DNA of 20,907 nt from JAQVUB01 sp033809415. GTDB taxonomy: Bacteria; Verrucomicrobiota; Lentisphaeria; Oligosphaerales; Oligosphaeraceae. Numbering within the stretch: position 1 is the first letter of the stretch; every line of letters begins with the position of its first letter. This document shows positions 6,431-13,702 of this stretch, in pieces. The notes under the pieces were generated by a model. The model did not search any database, had not been told where the DNA came from, and saw only the letters and a program-made list of their open reading frames with translations. The DNA is taken from contig JAPXLT010000051.1 of the NCBI GenBank assembly GCA_033809415.1, positions 1 through 20,907 of the forward strand, given 5' to 3'. The position numbers and the translations under genes were made by a program.

Positions 6431-7153
6431 ATGCAGATACGACGTTTTTACAGCCCTCGAATTCCGGATATTGGCGAGTGCCTGCTGTTGCCGGAAATGG
6501 AGGCCAGGCATGCGCTGAAGGTGCTGCGCCTGCGCCCCGGCGAACGTCTATTGCTTCTCGATGGCAAAGGCACGACTGCTGAAGCGGAATTGCTCGAAAA
6601 CGACCGTTCCGGCAGAACTGCACTCTGCCGGATTCTGAGTCGAGCCCGGCACCCGGCGCCCGTTCCGCATTTCCGGCTCTATGTTGCACCACCGCATGGC
6701 AAGGGGGGATTCGACTTTCTTCTCAAAGCCGCCACAGAACTGGGCGTCGCACGCATTTCCCCAATCATTTGTCGGCATGCTGTATCCAAGCCGGAAAGCG
6801 TCAGCGAAAGCTGGCAGAATGTGCTGATTGCCGCCTGCAAACAGGCCATCAACCCCTTCCTGCCACAACTCGATCAACCGACAGAATTCAAAAAGGCATT
6901 GAAAAATGCCGACGAAACCGGCTTCTTCGGTGCCGTTCCGGACAGCCATGCCACACCTGCCCCCATGGGGACTCACCCTCCTTCAAATCTCGCCCTCTGG
7001 ATCGGTCCGGAAGGCGGCTTCGCCCCCGAGGAAGAAAAGGCGCTGCTGCTGGCCGGGTGCCGCCCTATTACTCTGGGACGTTGTGTTCTGCGTGTTGAAA
7101 CAGCCGTTCCTGCACTTCTGGGCCTGATCCATGGCCTGCTCGATAACTTCTGA
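6431..7153 (+). CDS. rsmE: 16S rRNA (uracil(1498)-N(3))-methyltransferase
   Basis: RsmE methylates U1498 of 16S rRNA, using S-adenosylmethionine, in the 30S subunit. The 240-aa product has the N-terminal PUA-like part (EARHALKVLRLRPGERLLLLDG). Its SPOUT-type C-terminal domain carries the family motifs IGPEGGF (G192-F197) and LGRCVLRVETA, which form the trefoil-knot cofactor site. ATKATELGV-like sequence (LLKAATELGV) is also present. The start at 6431 gives the family length; an in-frame ATG at 6380 would overlap the previous gene by 47 bp and add non-conserved residues. The pseudokinase stop is 4 bp upstream and the next gene starts 1 bp after the rsmE stop, so these three genes are probably one transcript. 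Confidence 0.93.
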   Translation: MQIRRFYSPRIPDIGECLLLPEMEARHALKVLRLRPGERLLLLDGKGTTAEAELLENDRSGRTALCRILSRARHPAPVPHFRLYVAPPHGKGGFDFLLKAATELGVARISPIICRHAVSKPESVSESWQNVLIAACKQAINPFLPQLDQPTEFKKALKNADETGFFGAVPDSHATPAPMGTHPPSNLALWIGPEGGFAPEEEKALLLAGCRPITLGRCVLRVETAVPALLGLIHGLLDNF

Positions 7154-7154
7154 T

Positions 7155-7526
7155 ATGACCAGCATCACTCGTCAAACTCGAAGAAAAGTTCCCGGAGTCT
7201 GTGTGCTGATCCATCGCATTTGCCGGGTACCTGCGGGCTGTACCACTTGGGAATACAAGCTCGGCTTCTTCTGCCTGATCAGCAATATCCCCATCGGAAT
7301 TGGCGGCGCGGCAGTCTGCATCCTGCTCAATACCATCACCGACAGACCCATGTTCCTGCTGCTGGGCACCATCATCTATGCCGTATCCTGGCTTATGCTC
7401 TTCCTAGGAATCTTTCTCACTGGAAAACACTTCGCCGAACAAATACGGAGAAACACACGCATAAAATACAAAGCATGGAAAAAGTTCAGAAAAAAACTGA
7501 GACAAAATTGCGCAATCCAGCAATAG
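7155..7526 (+). CDS. Small two-helix membrane protein, function unknown
   Basis: A 123-aa protein with two predicted membrane helices, at about residues 30-55 (FFCLISNIPIGIGGAAVCIL) and 62-88 (MFLLLGTIIYAVSWLMLFLG). The C-terminus is strongly basic (RRNTRIKYKAWKKFRKKLR) and probably cytoplasmic. I do not recognise the family. Support for a real gene comes from the membrane pattern and from the ATG at 7155, one base after the rsmE stop, which suggests translational coupling. An in-frame ATG at 7131 inside rsmE is a less economical start. The C-terminal ~15 residues look unconserved. The gene is followed by a family B element. Confidence 0.65.
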   Translation: MTSITRQTRRKVPGVCVLIHRICRVPAGCTTWEYKLGFFCLISNIPIGIGGAAVCILLNTITDRPMFLLLGTIIYAVSWLMLFLGIFLTGKHFAEQIRRNTRIKYKAWKKFRKKLRQNCAIQQ

Positions 7527-7564
7527 TGGGATACATTATTTCAAGTCAGTGACAGATCGTTCAG

Positions 7565-7741
7565 CAATGCGTCAATCAAACAGGGCGACAGGGGCTTGTT
7601 TTACAACTAAAGACACGAACGGACACGAAAAAATTTCATGGGAAATGCGACGCAATCTCGCAGACAAAGCCACTTCCATGAAATTTTTTCGTGTCCTTTC
7701 GTGCTTTTCGTTGTTAAAAAAGGATTCGCTATCAAGTTGCC
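7565..7741 (-). repeat. Family B MITE-like element, copy 2
   Basis: Perfect 18-bp arms lie at 7624-7641 and 7676-7693, within imperfect ~50-bp arms (core 7603-7714). The loop (GCAGACAAAGCCACTT) is inverted relative to the copies at 4418 and 16453. The outer left end (AATGCGTCA, then CGACAGGGGCTTGTTTT) matches the copy at 11552. The right end (GGATTCGCTATCAAGTTG) is a diverged version of the other copies' ends. The element runs up to the histidine kinase start codon at 7742 and supplies its ribosome-binding-site-like AAAGGA. Confidence 0.85.
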
Positions 7742-8935
7742 ATGGACAAAAAAAGCACCAGTTTTTATGATCGTCTTATTGATCGCATGGATCGCATCGA
7801 TCCTTCGAGCTTGCAGGTATATCTGATGCGTCTGCTCCGCGAAAAGGGTTTTCTCGAGGGGATTTTCAACACCCTTCGTGAAGGTCTGATTGTCATTGAC
7901 AACAACCTGAAAATCCGCATCATCAACACTGCTGCCCTCGAGATGTTCGGGATCAGCGAGGATGCCGTCGGCCAGTATATCGGCAAATACTTCAAACATT
8001 TTGACTGGGAGGAACTTCTGCATGTTTCACCGGAAAACTGGGGACGTTTTTCGCGCCGTGAACTCGAGGTCTTCTATCCCCAGCATCGTTTTTTGAGCTT
8101 TTATCTGATGCCGGTGCCGGAACGCCCCGACATGCATAAACACGGCCTGCCATTGGCGACGCTGATTTTTCATGACATCACCGAATCGTATCAGGAAAGC
8201 GAGCAAAATGTTGAAACGCAGAAAGTAAAGGTGATCACCCAGATGGCTGCCAGTGTCGCCCACGAGCTGGGCAACCCGCTGAACAGCCTCGGCATCCATC
8301 TGCAAATCCTCAAACGCAAGCTCAAGCAGCAGCAGGATGGCAAAATCAATGTCAGCGAAGTGGAAAAATTCACGGATATCGCTGAGCAGGAAATCAGCCG
8401 CCTGGATGCCATTGTCAAAAACTTTCTCAATGCGGTACGCCCTGGCGAACCGCAGATGCAACTCATAGACCTGAAAAATCTGCTCGGTAAAGCGGTTGGT
8501 TTCATGCGCCCCGAAATCGAGGGAAAAGCCATCCAGGTAGAACTCTCCTTTCCGGACAGCATCCCGACTCTGACTGGTGATCCCGGGCAGCTGACCCGCG
8601 CCTTTTTCAACATCATCAAGAATGCCATTCAAGCCATGCCGGATGGTGGCCTGCTCGATATCAGCTGCAGCGTCGATGATGTCTTTGTGCATATCAAATT
8701 CACGGATACCGGAAAAGGTCTCAGCGACCGTGAACTCAGTCGCCTGATGGAACCGTATTTCACCACCAAAAGTGATGGACACGGTCTGGGACTGATCATT
8801 GTCGACCGCATCATCCATGCCCATGGTGGAGCGTTAACCATTGAAGGCAGTCCGGGACATGGCGCGGCCTTCACCATCAGTCTGCCGCGACACGCCAAAA
8901 TCGTCCGACAACTCAACTCCGCCCAACCAGAGTAA
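7742..8935 (+). CDS. PAS-domain sensor histidine kinase (NtrB-like, soluble)
   Basis: The 397-aa protein has a PAS domain (about residues 35-150; GLIVIDNNLKIRIIN), a dimerisation/phosphoacceptor helix with H174 (VAHELGNPLNS) and an HATPase domain. The N box is NIIKNAIQA (N290, N294), G1 is DTGKGL (D322-L327) and G2 is GHGLGL. No membrane helix is visible, so it should sense a cytoplasmic signal or depend on partner proteins. It would autophosphorylate H174 and pass phosphate to the receiver domain of the sigma-54 activator encoded next. The arrangement resembles NtrB/NtrC or AtoS/AtoC pairs. The ATG at 7742 has AAAGGA 20 bp upstream, which is rather far, and lies at the end of a family B element. 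The signal and target genes are not apparent. Confidence 0.92.
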   Translation: MDKKSTSFYDRLIDRMDRIDPSSLQVYLMRLLREKGFLEGIFNTLREGLIVIDNNLKIRIINTAALEMFGISEDAVGQYIGKYFKHFDWEELLHVSPENWGRFSRRELEVFYPQHRFLSFYLMPVPERPDMHKHGLPLATLIFHDITESYQESEQNVETQKVKVITQMAASVAHELGNPLNSLGIHLQILKRKLKQQQDGKINVSEVEKFTDIAEQEISRLDAIVKNFLNAVRPGEPQMQLIDLKNLLGKAVGFMRPEIEGKAIQVELSFPDSIPTLTGDPGQLTRAFFNIIKNAIQAMPDGGLLDISCSVDDVFVHIKFTDTGKGLSDRELSRLMEPYFTTKSDGHGLGLIIVDRIIHAHGGALTIEGSPGHGAAFTISLPRHAKIVRQLNSAQPE

Positions 8936-8936
8936 A

Positions 8937-9126
8937 TGGAGTGGACATTGTGGACAGGGTGGACAGGGTGGACAGGGTGGACAGGTCAAACCCGCACCCT
9001 GCACCACGCACCACGCACCACGCACCACGCACCCTGCACCACGCACCCTGCACCCTGCCCCCTGCACCCCGCACCCTGCACCCTGCCCCCTGCACCCCGC
9101 ACCCCGCACCCCGCACCCTGCACCCT
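8937..9126 (+). repeat. Family A bipartite element, forward, most complete copy
   Basis: A 9-bp arm (GTGGACAGG type, about five units, to 8986) is joined by the linker AGGTCAAACCC to a 7-bp arm of 19 uninterrupted units (8994-9126, 133 bp). The heptamers are of four kinds, GCACCCT, GCACCAC, GCCCCCT and GCACCCC, differing only at positions 3, 6 and 7, and none has an indel. The element fills the space between the kinase stop (8935) and the regulator ATG (9137) and contains no Shine-Dalgarno sequence. Confidence 0.95.
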
Positions 9127-9136
9127 CTCGAAGATC

Positions 9137-10516
9137 ATGTCAAAAGAAAAGATTTTAGTCATAGATGATGAGCGCAACACCCGTGAGGGTCTTGCTGCTG
9201 CGCTAGGCGACCGCTACGAAGTCCTTCTGGCCGAAGACGCCCTGAAAGGAATGCGCATCCTCAAGGAGCAGAATATCTCGATTGTGTTGACAGACCTGCG
9301 CATGTCCGGCCTGGATGGCATGGACTTCACCCGCGAAGTCAGCACTTGGGAGGATGCTCCTTTGATCATCATGCTGACGGCCTATGGTTCCGTCGAAACA
9401 GCGATCGAGGCGATGAAAGTCGGTGCCTATGACTATTTGACCAAGCCGATCAATCTCGATGACCTCGAAATGATGATCGAGCGCGGACTGGAAACCGTGC
9501 GCATGCGAAAAGAAAACCAGGAATTGCGCTCTGCCTTGGACAAACATCAGGGGGGAGTGAAAGGGATCGTCGGCAATTCGCCCGAGATGCTGGATTTGCT
9601 GTCAGAGGCGCGACAGGTTGCCGAGGCGCGCTCGACGGTTCTGATCACCGGCGAAAGCGGCACTGGAAAGGAGCTGTTTGCGCGAGCCATTCACCAGATG
9701 AGTCCACGCAATGACAAGCCGTTTATTGCGGTGCACTGCGCTGCTCTCAATGAAAATCTGCTGGAAAGCGAGCTGTTCGGCCATGAGAAAGGCGCTTTCA
9801 CCGGTGCCACCGAGCGTCAGATCGGGCGTTTCGAGCGCGCCGATGGCGGCACCCTTTTCCTCGATGAAATCGGCGAGATCACTCCGGCGACCCAAGTCAA
9901 GTTGCTGCGGGTACTCGAGAGCCGCACGATTGAACGTGTTGGCGGCAGTCAGCCAATTCCGATTGATGTTCGTCTGCTTGCTGCCACCAACCGAAACCTG
10001 AAGGAAATGGTTGATCAGGGGACTTTCCGCGATGATCTCTACTACCGCCTCAATGTCGTCAATCTGCAGCTGCCGCCGCTGCGTGAACACCGCGAAGACA
10101 TCCCCCTGCTGCTCAACCATTACTTGAAGCTGACCGCCGAAGACAACGGCAAAGAACTCAACGGATTCACCCCGGAAACAGTCAAGGTGCTCACCAGCTA
10201 CAACTGGCCGGGAAATATCCGGGAACTGCGCAACTGCGTCGAACGCATGGTCGTTTTTGCACGAGGCAGTTCGCTGACTCTCAATGACGTCCCTGTCGAA
10301 ATCCGCCAGGCAGTCGGAGAACAGTTCAAGGAAAAAGCACAGCAGGAAAAGAACGATTTGCAGCAATCCGAAAATCCGCTGGACATCAAGGCCAACGAAA
10401 AAAATGTCATCATCCAGGCGCTCGCCCAATGCGGCGGAAACCGTTCCCGCGCCGCCGAACTACTCGGAATCAGCCGACGTACCCTGCACCGAAAACTCAA
10501 CGAATACGGGATATAA
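9137..10516 (+). CDS. NtrC-family sigma-54-dependent response regulator
   Basis: The 459-aa protein has a receiver domain with acidic pocket D10/D11, phosphoacceptor D53 (LTDLRMSG) and K103. A sigma-54 AAA+ domain follows, with Walker A GESGTGKE (172-179), the sigma-54 contact loop GAFTGA (219-224), Walker B GGTLFLDEIGE and YYRLNVV. A Fis-type helix-turn-helix ends the protein (GNRSRAAELLGISRRTLHRKL). Phosphorylation by the adjacent kinase should drive oligomerisation and open-complex formation at sigma-54 promoters. The start at 9137 matches the usual receiver N-terminus (KEKILVIDDE). The same frame is open from an ATG at 8936 that abuts the kinase stop, which would add 67 repeat-encoded residues. 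No -24/-12 promoter was recognised nearby, so its targets are unknown. The stop codon's last base begins a reverse family A array. Confidence 0.93.
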   Translation: MSKEKILVIDDERNTREGLAAALGDRYEVLLAEDALKGMRILKEQNISIVLTDLRMSGLDGMDFTREVSTWEDAPLIIMLTAYGSVETAIEAMKVGAYDYLTKPINLDDLEMMIERGLETVRMRKENQELRSALDKHQGGVKGIVGNSPEMLDLLSEARQVAEARSTVLITGESGTGKELFARAIHQMSPRNDKPFIAVHCAALNENLLESELFGHEKGAFTGATERQIGRFERADGGTLFLDEIGEITPATQVKLLRVLESRTIERVGGSQPIPIDVRLLAATNRNLKEMVDQGTFRDDLYYRLNVVNLQLPPLREHREDIPLLLNHYLKLTAEDNGKELNGFTPETVKVLTSYNWPGNIRELRNCVERMVVFARGSSLTLNDVPVEIRQAVGEQFKEKAQQEKNDLQQSENPLDIKANEKNVIIQALAQCGGNRSRAAELLGISRRTLHRKLNEYGI

Positions 10517-10660
10517 GGGGGCAGGGTGCAGGGGGCAGGGTGCAGGGGGCAGGTTTGGCCTGTCCACAACGTCCACAATGTCCACCCCGTCCACCCCGTC
10601 CACCCCGTCCACCCTGTCCACACTGTCCACAACGTCCACACTGTCCACCCCGTCCACCCC
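10516..10660 (-). repeat. Family A bipartite element, reverse copy after the regulator
   Basis: Read left to right, five heptamers alternate AGGGGGC and AGGGTGC (10516-10550). The linker AGGTTTGGCC (10551-10560) follows, and then eleven uninterrupted 9-bp units GTCCACNNN (10562-10660), where the last three bases are AAC, AAT, CCC, CCT or ACT. This is the reverse complement of the 8937 architecture. The first heptamer shares the final A of the regulator's TAA stop codon. Confidence 0.95.
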
Positions 10661-10667
10661 AAGCCCT

Positions 10668-10729
10668 CCCATCCGGCAAAGCAACAACTCCCAAAAAATT
10701 TCGTGCCTTTTCGTTGTTAAAAAAAATTC
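10668..10729 (+). repeat. A/T-rich module plus solo family B half, before the phosphoesterase
   Basis: After the 9-bp array comes CCATCCGGCAAAGCAACAAC and then a run matching the right half of family B (AAATTTCGTGCC, TTTTCGTTGTT), ending against the ATG at 10730. The same module follows the reverse family A elements at 13251 and 20549. It forms the whole visible leader of the downstream gene. Confidence 0.75.
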
Positions 10730-11554
10730 ATGCCGCAATATCGCATCATTCATTTTTCCGATCTGCATGCCGCTTTGTGCTCGTTCCGGCATGGAGGTCT
10801 TTTCGACAAGCGTCTTCTTGGGCGTCTGAATTTTCTGTTGCGCAGACGTCATGCCTTCCGCGCAGAACGGATTCTCGAGGCCGCCAAAGTTTTTGCCTCT
10901 CTGCAAGCTGATCTCTTTGTTTGCACCGGGGATTTGACCAGCGTCGGGAACCTCGAGGAATTTGCCTTGGGCGAACGTCTTCTCGAACCGCTTCTGGAAC
11001 TGGCCAACGGACGCTTTGTCTACATTCCCGGCAACCATGATGCCTACATCCAAAACAAGGACTGCCGCAAAGCACTCGAAGACACTTTCTATCGCCTGAA
11101 TGGAAAATCCTTCCAGCTGCATGATTTGCCCTTGCGACAGGTCGTCGGCCCAGCCGAGTTGATCCTCTGCAACGCTGCACGGCCCAGCCCGATTTACAGC
11201 TCGACTGGCGCTTTCTCGAACAACGGCTGGGAACGACTCGAAAAACTGCTGCATGCGCCAAAGAGCACCCCATTTCGGCTGCTGCTCGAACATTTCCCGA
11301 CTCTCGATGCCGCCGCTCGACCGCTTTCCTGGCGACGCCGCCTGAAGCAGGCTCCTGCTCTGCTGAAGTTGCAGCAGGACAATCATTTTGACGCCCTGCT
11401 CTGCGGCCATATCCATCAGCCTTTTGTCCTCGATCCGCCGCATCCCCGTATCATCTGCGCAGGCTCACTAACCCTGCATGACTCATTCGCCATCATCGAT
11501 CTCGACCCCGAAACCAATTCCATTGAATGTACCATAAAAACTCTTTCGCAGTAA
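10730..11554 (+). CDS. Metallophosphoesterase (calcineurin-like)
   Basis: The 274-aa protein carries the dimetal phosphoesterase motifs in order: D11-L-H13 (HFSDLH), D68 (TGDLT), GNHD (101-104), H188 (LEHFP) and the GHxH pair (CGHIHQ, H227 and H229). Such enzymes hydrolyse phosphomonoesters or diesters with Mn or Fe. The spacing resembles the cAMP-phosphodiesterase or UDP-diacylglucosamine hydrolase-like groups, but the substrate cannot be told from sequence. No signal peptide is seen, so it is probably cytoplasmic. The start at 10730 places the first motif at the usual distance. The TAA stop is the first three bases of a family B terminal repeat. No functional link with its neighbours is evident. 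Confidence 0.88.
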   Translation: MPQYRIIHFSDLHAALCSFRHGGLFDKRLLGRLNFLLRRRHAFRAERILEAAKVFASLQADLFVCTGDLTSVGNLEEFALGERLLEPLLELANGRFVYIPGNHDAYIQNKDCRKALEDTFYRLNGKSFQLHDLPLRQVVGPAELILCNAARPSPIYSSTGAFSNNGWERLEKLLHAPKSTPFRLLLEHFPTLDAAARPLSWRRRLKQAPALLKLQQDNHFDALLCGHIHQPFVLDPPHPRIICAGSLTLHDSFAIIDLDPETNSIECTIKTLSQ

Positions 11555-11736
11555 TGCGTCAGAAACTGAGTGACAGGAGCTTGTTTTATAACTAAAGACA
11601 CGAATGGACACGAAAAAATTTCATGGAAAGCACGACGCATTCTCGCGAATAAAGCCACTTCCATGAAATTTTTTCGTGTCCTTTCGTGCATTTCGTTGTT
11701 TAAAAAGAATTCCTCGCTTACGCAGTTGACGCTTTA
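11552..11736 (-). repeat. Family B MITE-like element, copy 3 (full length)
   Basis: A 185-bp element with terminal inverted repeats (TAATGCGTCAGAAACTG at the left, CAGTTGACGCTTTA at the right) and perfect 19-bp inner arms (11609-11627 and 11660-11678). The loop orientation matches copy 2. The left end overlaps the TAA stop of the metallophosphoesterase. It encodes no protein of its own; short frames across it give the recurring peptide HEKISW. No clear target-site duplication was found. Confidence 0.88.
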
Positions 11737-11781
11737 CCTTTCGCAAACTCACCCCCAACCGTAAAACAAAAGGACTCTAAC

Positions 11782-13251
11782 ATGAAACAATTCCTGGCTT
11801 TTGATCTTGGTGCCTCCAGCGGCAGAGCCATTCTCGGCACTCTCGTTGATGGCAAAATCTCCCTGCAAGAACTGCATCGTTTCGAAAATGGCGGCGTTGC
11901 ATTCAACAACGGCCTCTTCTGGAATACGCTCGGTCTCTTCAAGGAAATGAAGACCGGCCTGCAGAAAGCCCTCGAGATCGGCGCGGAACTCTCCGGCATC
12001 GCCATCGATACCTGGGGTGTCGATTATGCATTGATCGACCGCAGTGGATTCTTCGCAGGCATGCCGCGCCACTACCGGGATTCCCGCACCGATGATGTCA
12101 TGCCATGGACTTTCCAACGCATCTCGCAGGAAGAGGTCTACCGCGAAACCGGCATCCAGTTCATGACTCTGAATACCATCTTCCAGCTGGCGGCAGCAGT
12201 GCGCAATGAGGAACCCACCCTCAAAATCGCCGAGAAGCTGCTGTTCACCCCCAATGCCCTGACTTGGCTCTTCGGCGGCAAAGTCTGCGCCGAATACAGC
12301 ATCGCCACCACCTCTCAATTATACAATCCGACTACCCGCGACTGGAGCTGGAAAATCATCGACGCACTGGGGCTGCCGCATTCCCTGTTCCCGGAAATCG
12401 TTCCGTCGTGCAGCATTGCCGGCACTCTGTCACCGGCGTTGCAGGCCGAATATAAATGCGGTCCAATCCCGCTGATCCTAGTTGGCAGCCATGACACCGC
12501 TTCGGCTGTGGCGGCTGTGCCGGCCGACAGTAAAAAATCCTGGGCCTATCTAAGCAGCGGCACCTGGAGCCTGCTCGGTGTCGAACTCGATGCTCCGATC
12601 ATCAACGAAAAAGCCCTGCAAGCCAACTATACCAATGAGGGTGGCGTCGGTGGGAAAATACGCTTCCTGAAGAATATCATGGGGCTTTGGCTGATTCAGG
12701 AATGCCGCCAGGAATGGAACCGGCGCGGAAAAACCTTCAGCTTCGATGAAATGGACAATATGGCCGAACAGGCCGAACCCTTCCGCAGCTTCGTCGATCC
12801 CAACGACACCAGCTTTATCGCACCGGGAGACATGCCCGCACGCATCCAGGAATACTGCCGCAAAACCGGTCAGCCGATCCCGGAAACTCCTGGACAGATC
12901 ATCCGCACAGCCCTCGAATCCCTGGCTATGCGCTACTTGCAGACCGTGCAGGAACTCGAGGATATCCTTGGACGCAAGTTAGATGTCCTGCACTTGGTTG
13001 GCGGCGGCTGCCTGAATAAAATCCTCAACCAGTTCACGGCCAATGCCATCAACCGTCCAGTCGTCACCGGCCCCGTCGAGGCAACCGCCCTCGGCAATAT
13101 CGTCGGACAGGCTCTCGCCACCGGAAATATCAAAACCCTTCAGGAAGGGCGCGACATCATCCGCAACTGCACGGAAACCGTCACTTGGCAACCGCAAAAC
13201 GCAGAGGCATGGCAGCAGGCCTTCCAGAAATACTGCCAAATCACGAAATAA
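11782..13251 (+). CDS. rhaB: L-rhamnulokinase
   Basis: RhaB phosphorylates L-rhamnulose to L-rhamnulose 1-phosphate in rhamnose catabolism. The 489-aa protein is the length of E. coli RhaB and belongs to the FGGY sugar kinases. It has the N-terminal phosphate loop FDLGASSGRAI, the substrate-region motif DTWGVDYALID, GSHDTASAV at the start of the second domain, SSGTWSLLG, and the C-terminal GGGCLNKILNQFTANA with GPVEATALGN. The start at 11782 follows AAAAGGAC at good spacing. No rhamnose isomerase, aldolase or transporter is in the window, so this kinase is separated from the rest of its pathway or the pathway genes lie elsewhere. A reverse family A element begins at its stop codon. Confidence 0.93.
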   Translation: MKQFLAFDLGASSGRAILGTLVDGKISLQELHRFENGGVAFNNGLFWNTLGLFKEMKTGLQKALEIGAELSGIAIDTWGVDYALIDRSGFFAGMPRHYRDSRTDDVMPWTFQRISQEEVYRETGIQFMTLNTIFQLAAAVRNEEPTLKIAEKLLFTPNALTWLFGGKVCAEYSIATTSQLYNPTTRDWSWKIIDALGLPHSLFPEIVPSCSIAGTLSPALQAEYKCGPIPLILVGSHDTASAVAAVPADSKKSWAYLSSGTWSLLGVELDAPIINEKALQANYTNEGGVGGKIRFLKNIMGLWLIQECRQEWNRRGKTFSFDEMDNMAEQAEPFRSFVDPNDTSFIAPGDMPARIQEYCRKTGQPIPETPGQIIRTALESLAMRYLQTVQELEDILGRKLDVLHLVGGGCLNKILNQFTANAINRPVVTGPVEATALGNIVGQALATGNIKTLQEGRDIIRNCTETVTWQPQNAEAWQQAFQKYCQITK

Positions 13252-13367
13252 GGATGCAGGGGACAGGGTGCAGGGGACAGGGTGCAGGGGACAGGGTGCA
13301 GGGGACAGGGTGCAGGGGGCGGATTTGGCCTGTCCACAATGTCCACCCTGTCCACAATGTCCACCCT
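13251..13367 (-). repeat. Family A bipartite element, reverse copy after rhaB
   Basis: Ten heptamers (AGGATGC, then AGGGGAC alternating with AGGGTGC, then AGGGGGC) span 13251-13320. The linker GGATTTGGCC follows, then four 9-bp units alternating GTCCACAAT and GTCCACCCT (13332-13367). The strict alternation in both arms suggests growth by duplication of a two-unit block. The first heptamer shares the last base of the rhaB stop codon. Confidence 0.95.
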
Positions 13368-13386
13368 GTTGTAAAATTTTCGCAAG

Positions 13387-13429
13387 CCATCCCACCGTCA
13401 AAGCAACAACCCTACAAAAAAATTTCGTA
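13387..13429 (+). repeat. Conserved A/T-rich module after the family A element
   Basis: CCATCCCACCGTCAAAGCAA, then CAACCCTACAAAA and AATTTCGTA, matches the modules at 10668 and 20629. Before the insertion sequence arrived it would have lain about 50 bp upstream of dnaA. The rest of the gap to 13468 is A/T-rich (TTTTTTGTAAAAGATTTT) with no further recognisable feature. Confidence 0.7.
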
Positions 13430-13702
13430 CTACTATCACCCAGAATCTTGTTTTTTGTAAAAGATTTTCACAGTCATCCCATAGGCTTCAAAAACAGGCA
13501 TATTCAGCCTGATTTTCCCCTTGACTAAACCGTTTTTTTCAAAAACCCATTTTTGATTTCTTGATTTTTCCACACAAACGGGATCCGGCATCCCTTTTCC
13601 GTTTCAGGCTGTTCCGTCTGCTGTCCCACAGCTTTTCCGCTTGTTCCGATTCTTCATTGCCATTCCTCCGCTGCTGTTCAGGCCATATGCTGTCCCATGG
13701 GG

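Noticed and set aside
7607..8023. Minus-strand frame encoding a 138-residue peptide with HEKISW
   Set aside because: The recurring peptide comes from the family B repeat and the rest is antisense to the histidine kinase.
8994..9126. Possible CRISPR array
   Set aside because: The units are contiguous 7-mers with no unique spacers, and no cas gene is present.
10460..11443. 327-codon minus-strand frame across the repeats and the metallophosphoesterase
   Set aside because: It is antisense to a gene with complete catalytic motifs, and its C-terminal part is simply the translated 9-bp and 7-bp arrays.
13566..13574. DnaA-box-like TTTTCCACA inside the insertion sequence, suggesting an origin
   Set aside because: A single near-match within a mobile element, with no cluster and no dnaN or gyrB nearby, is not evidence of oriC.
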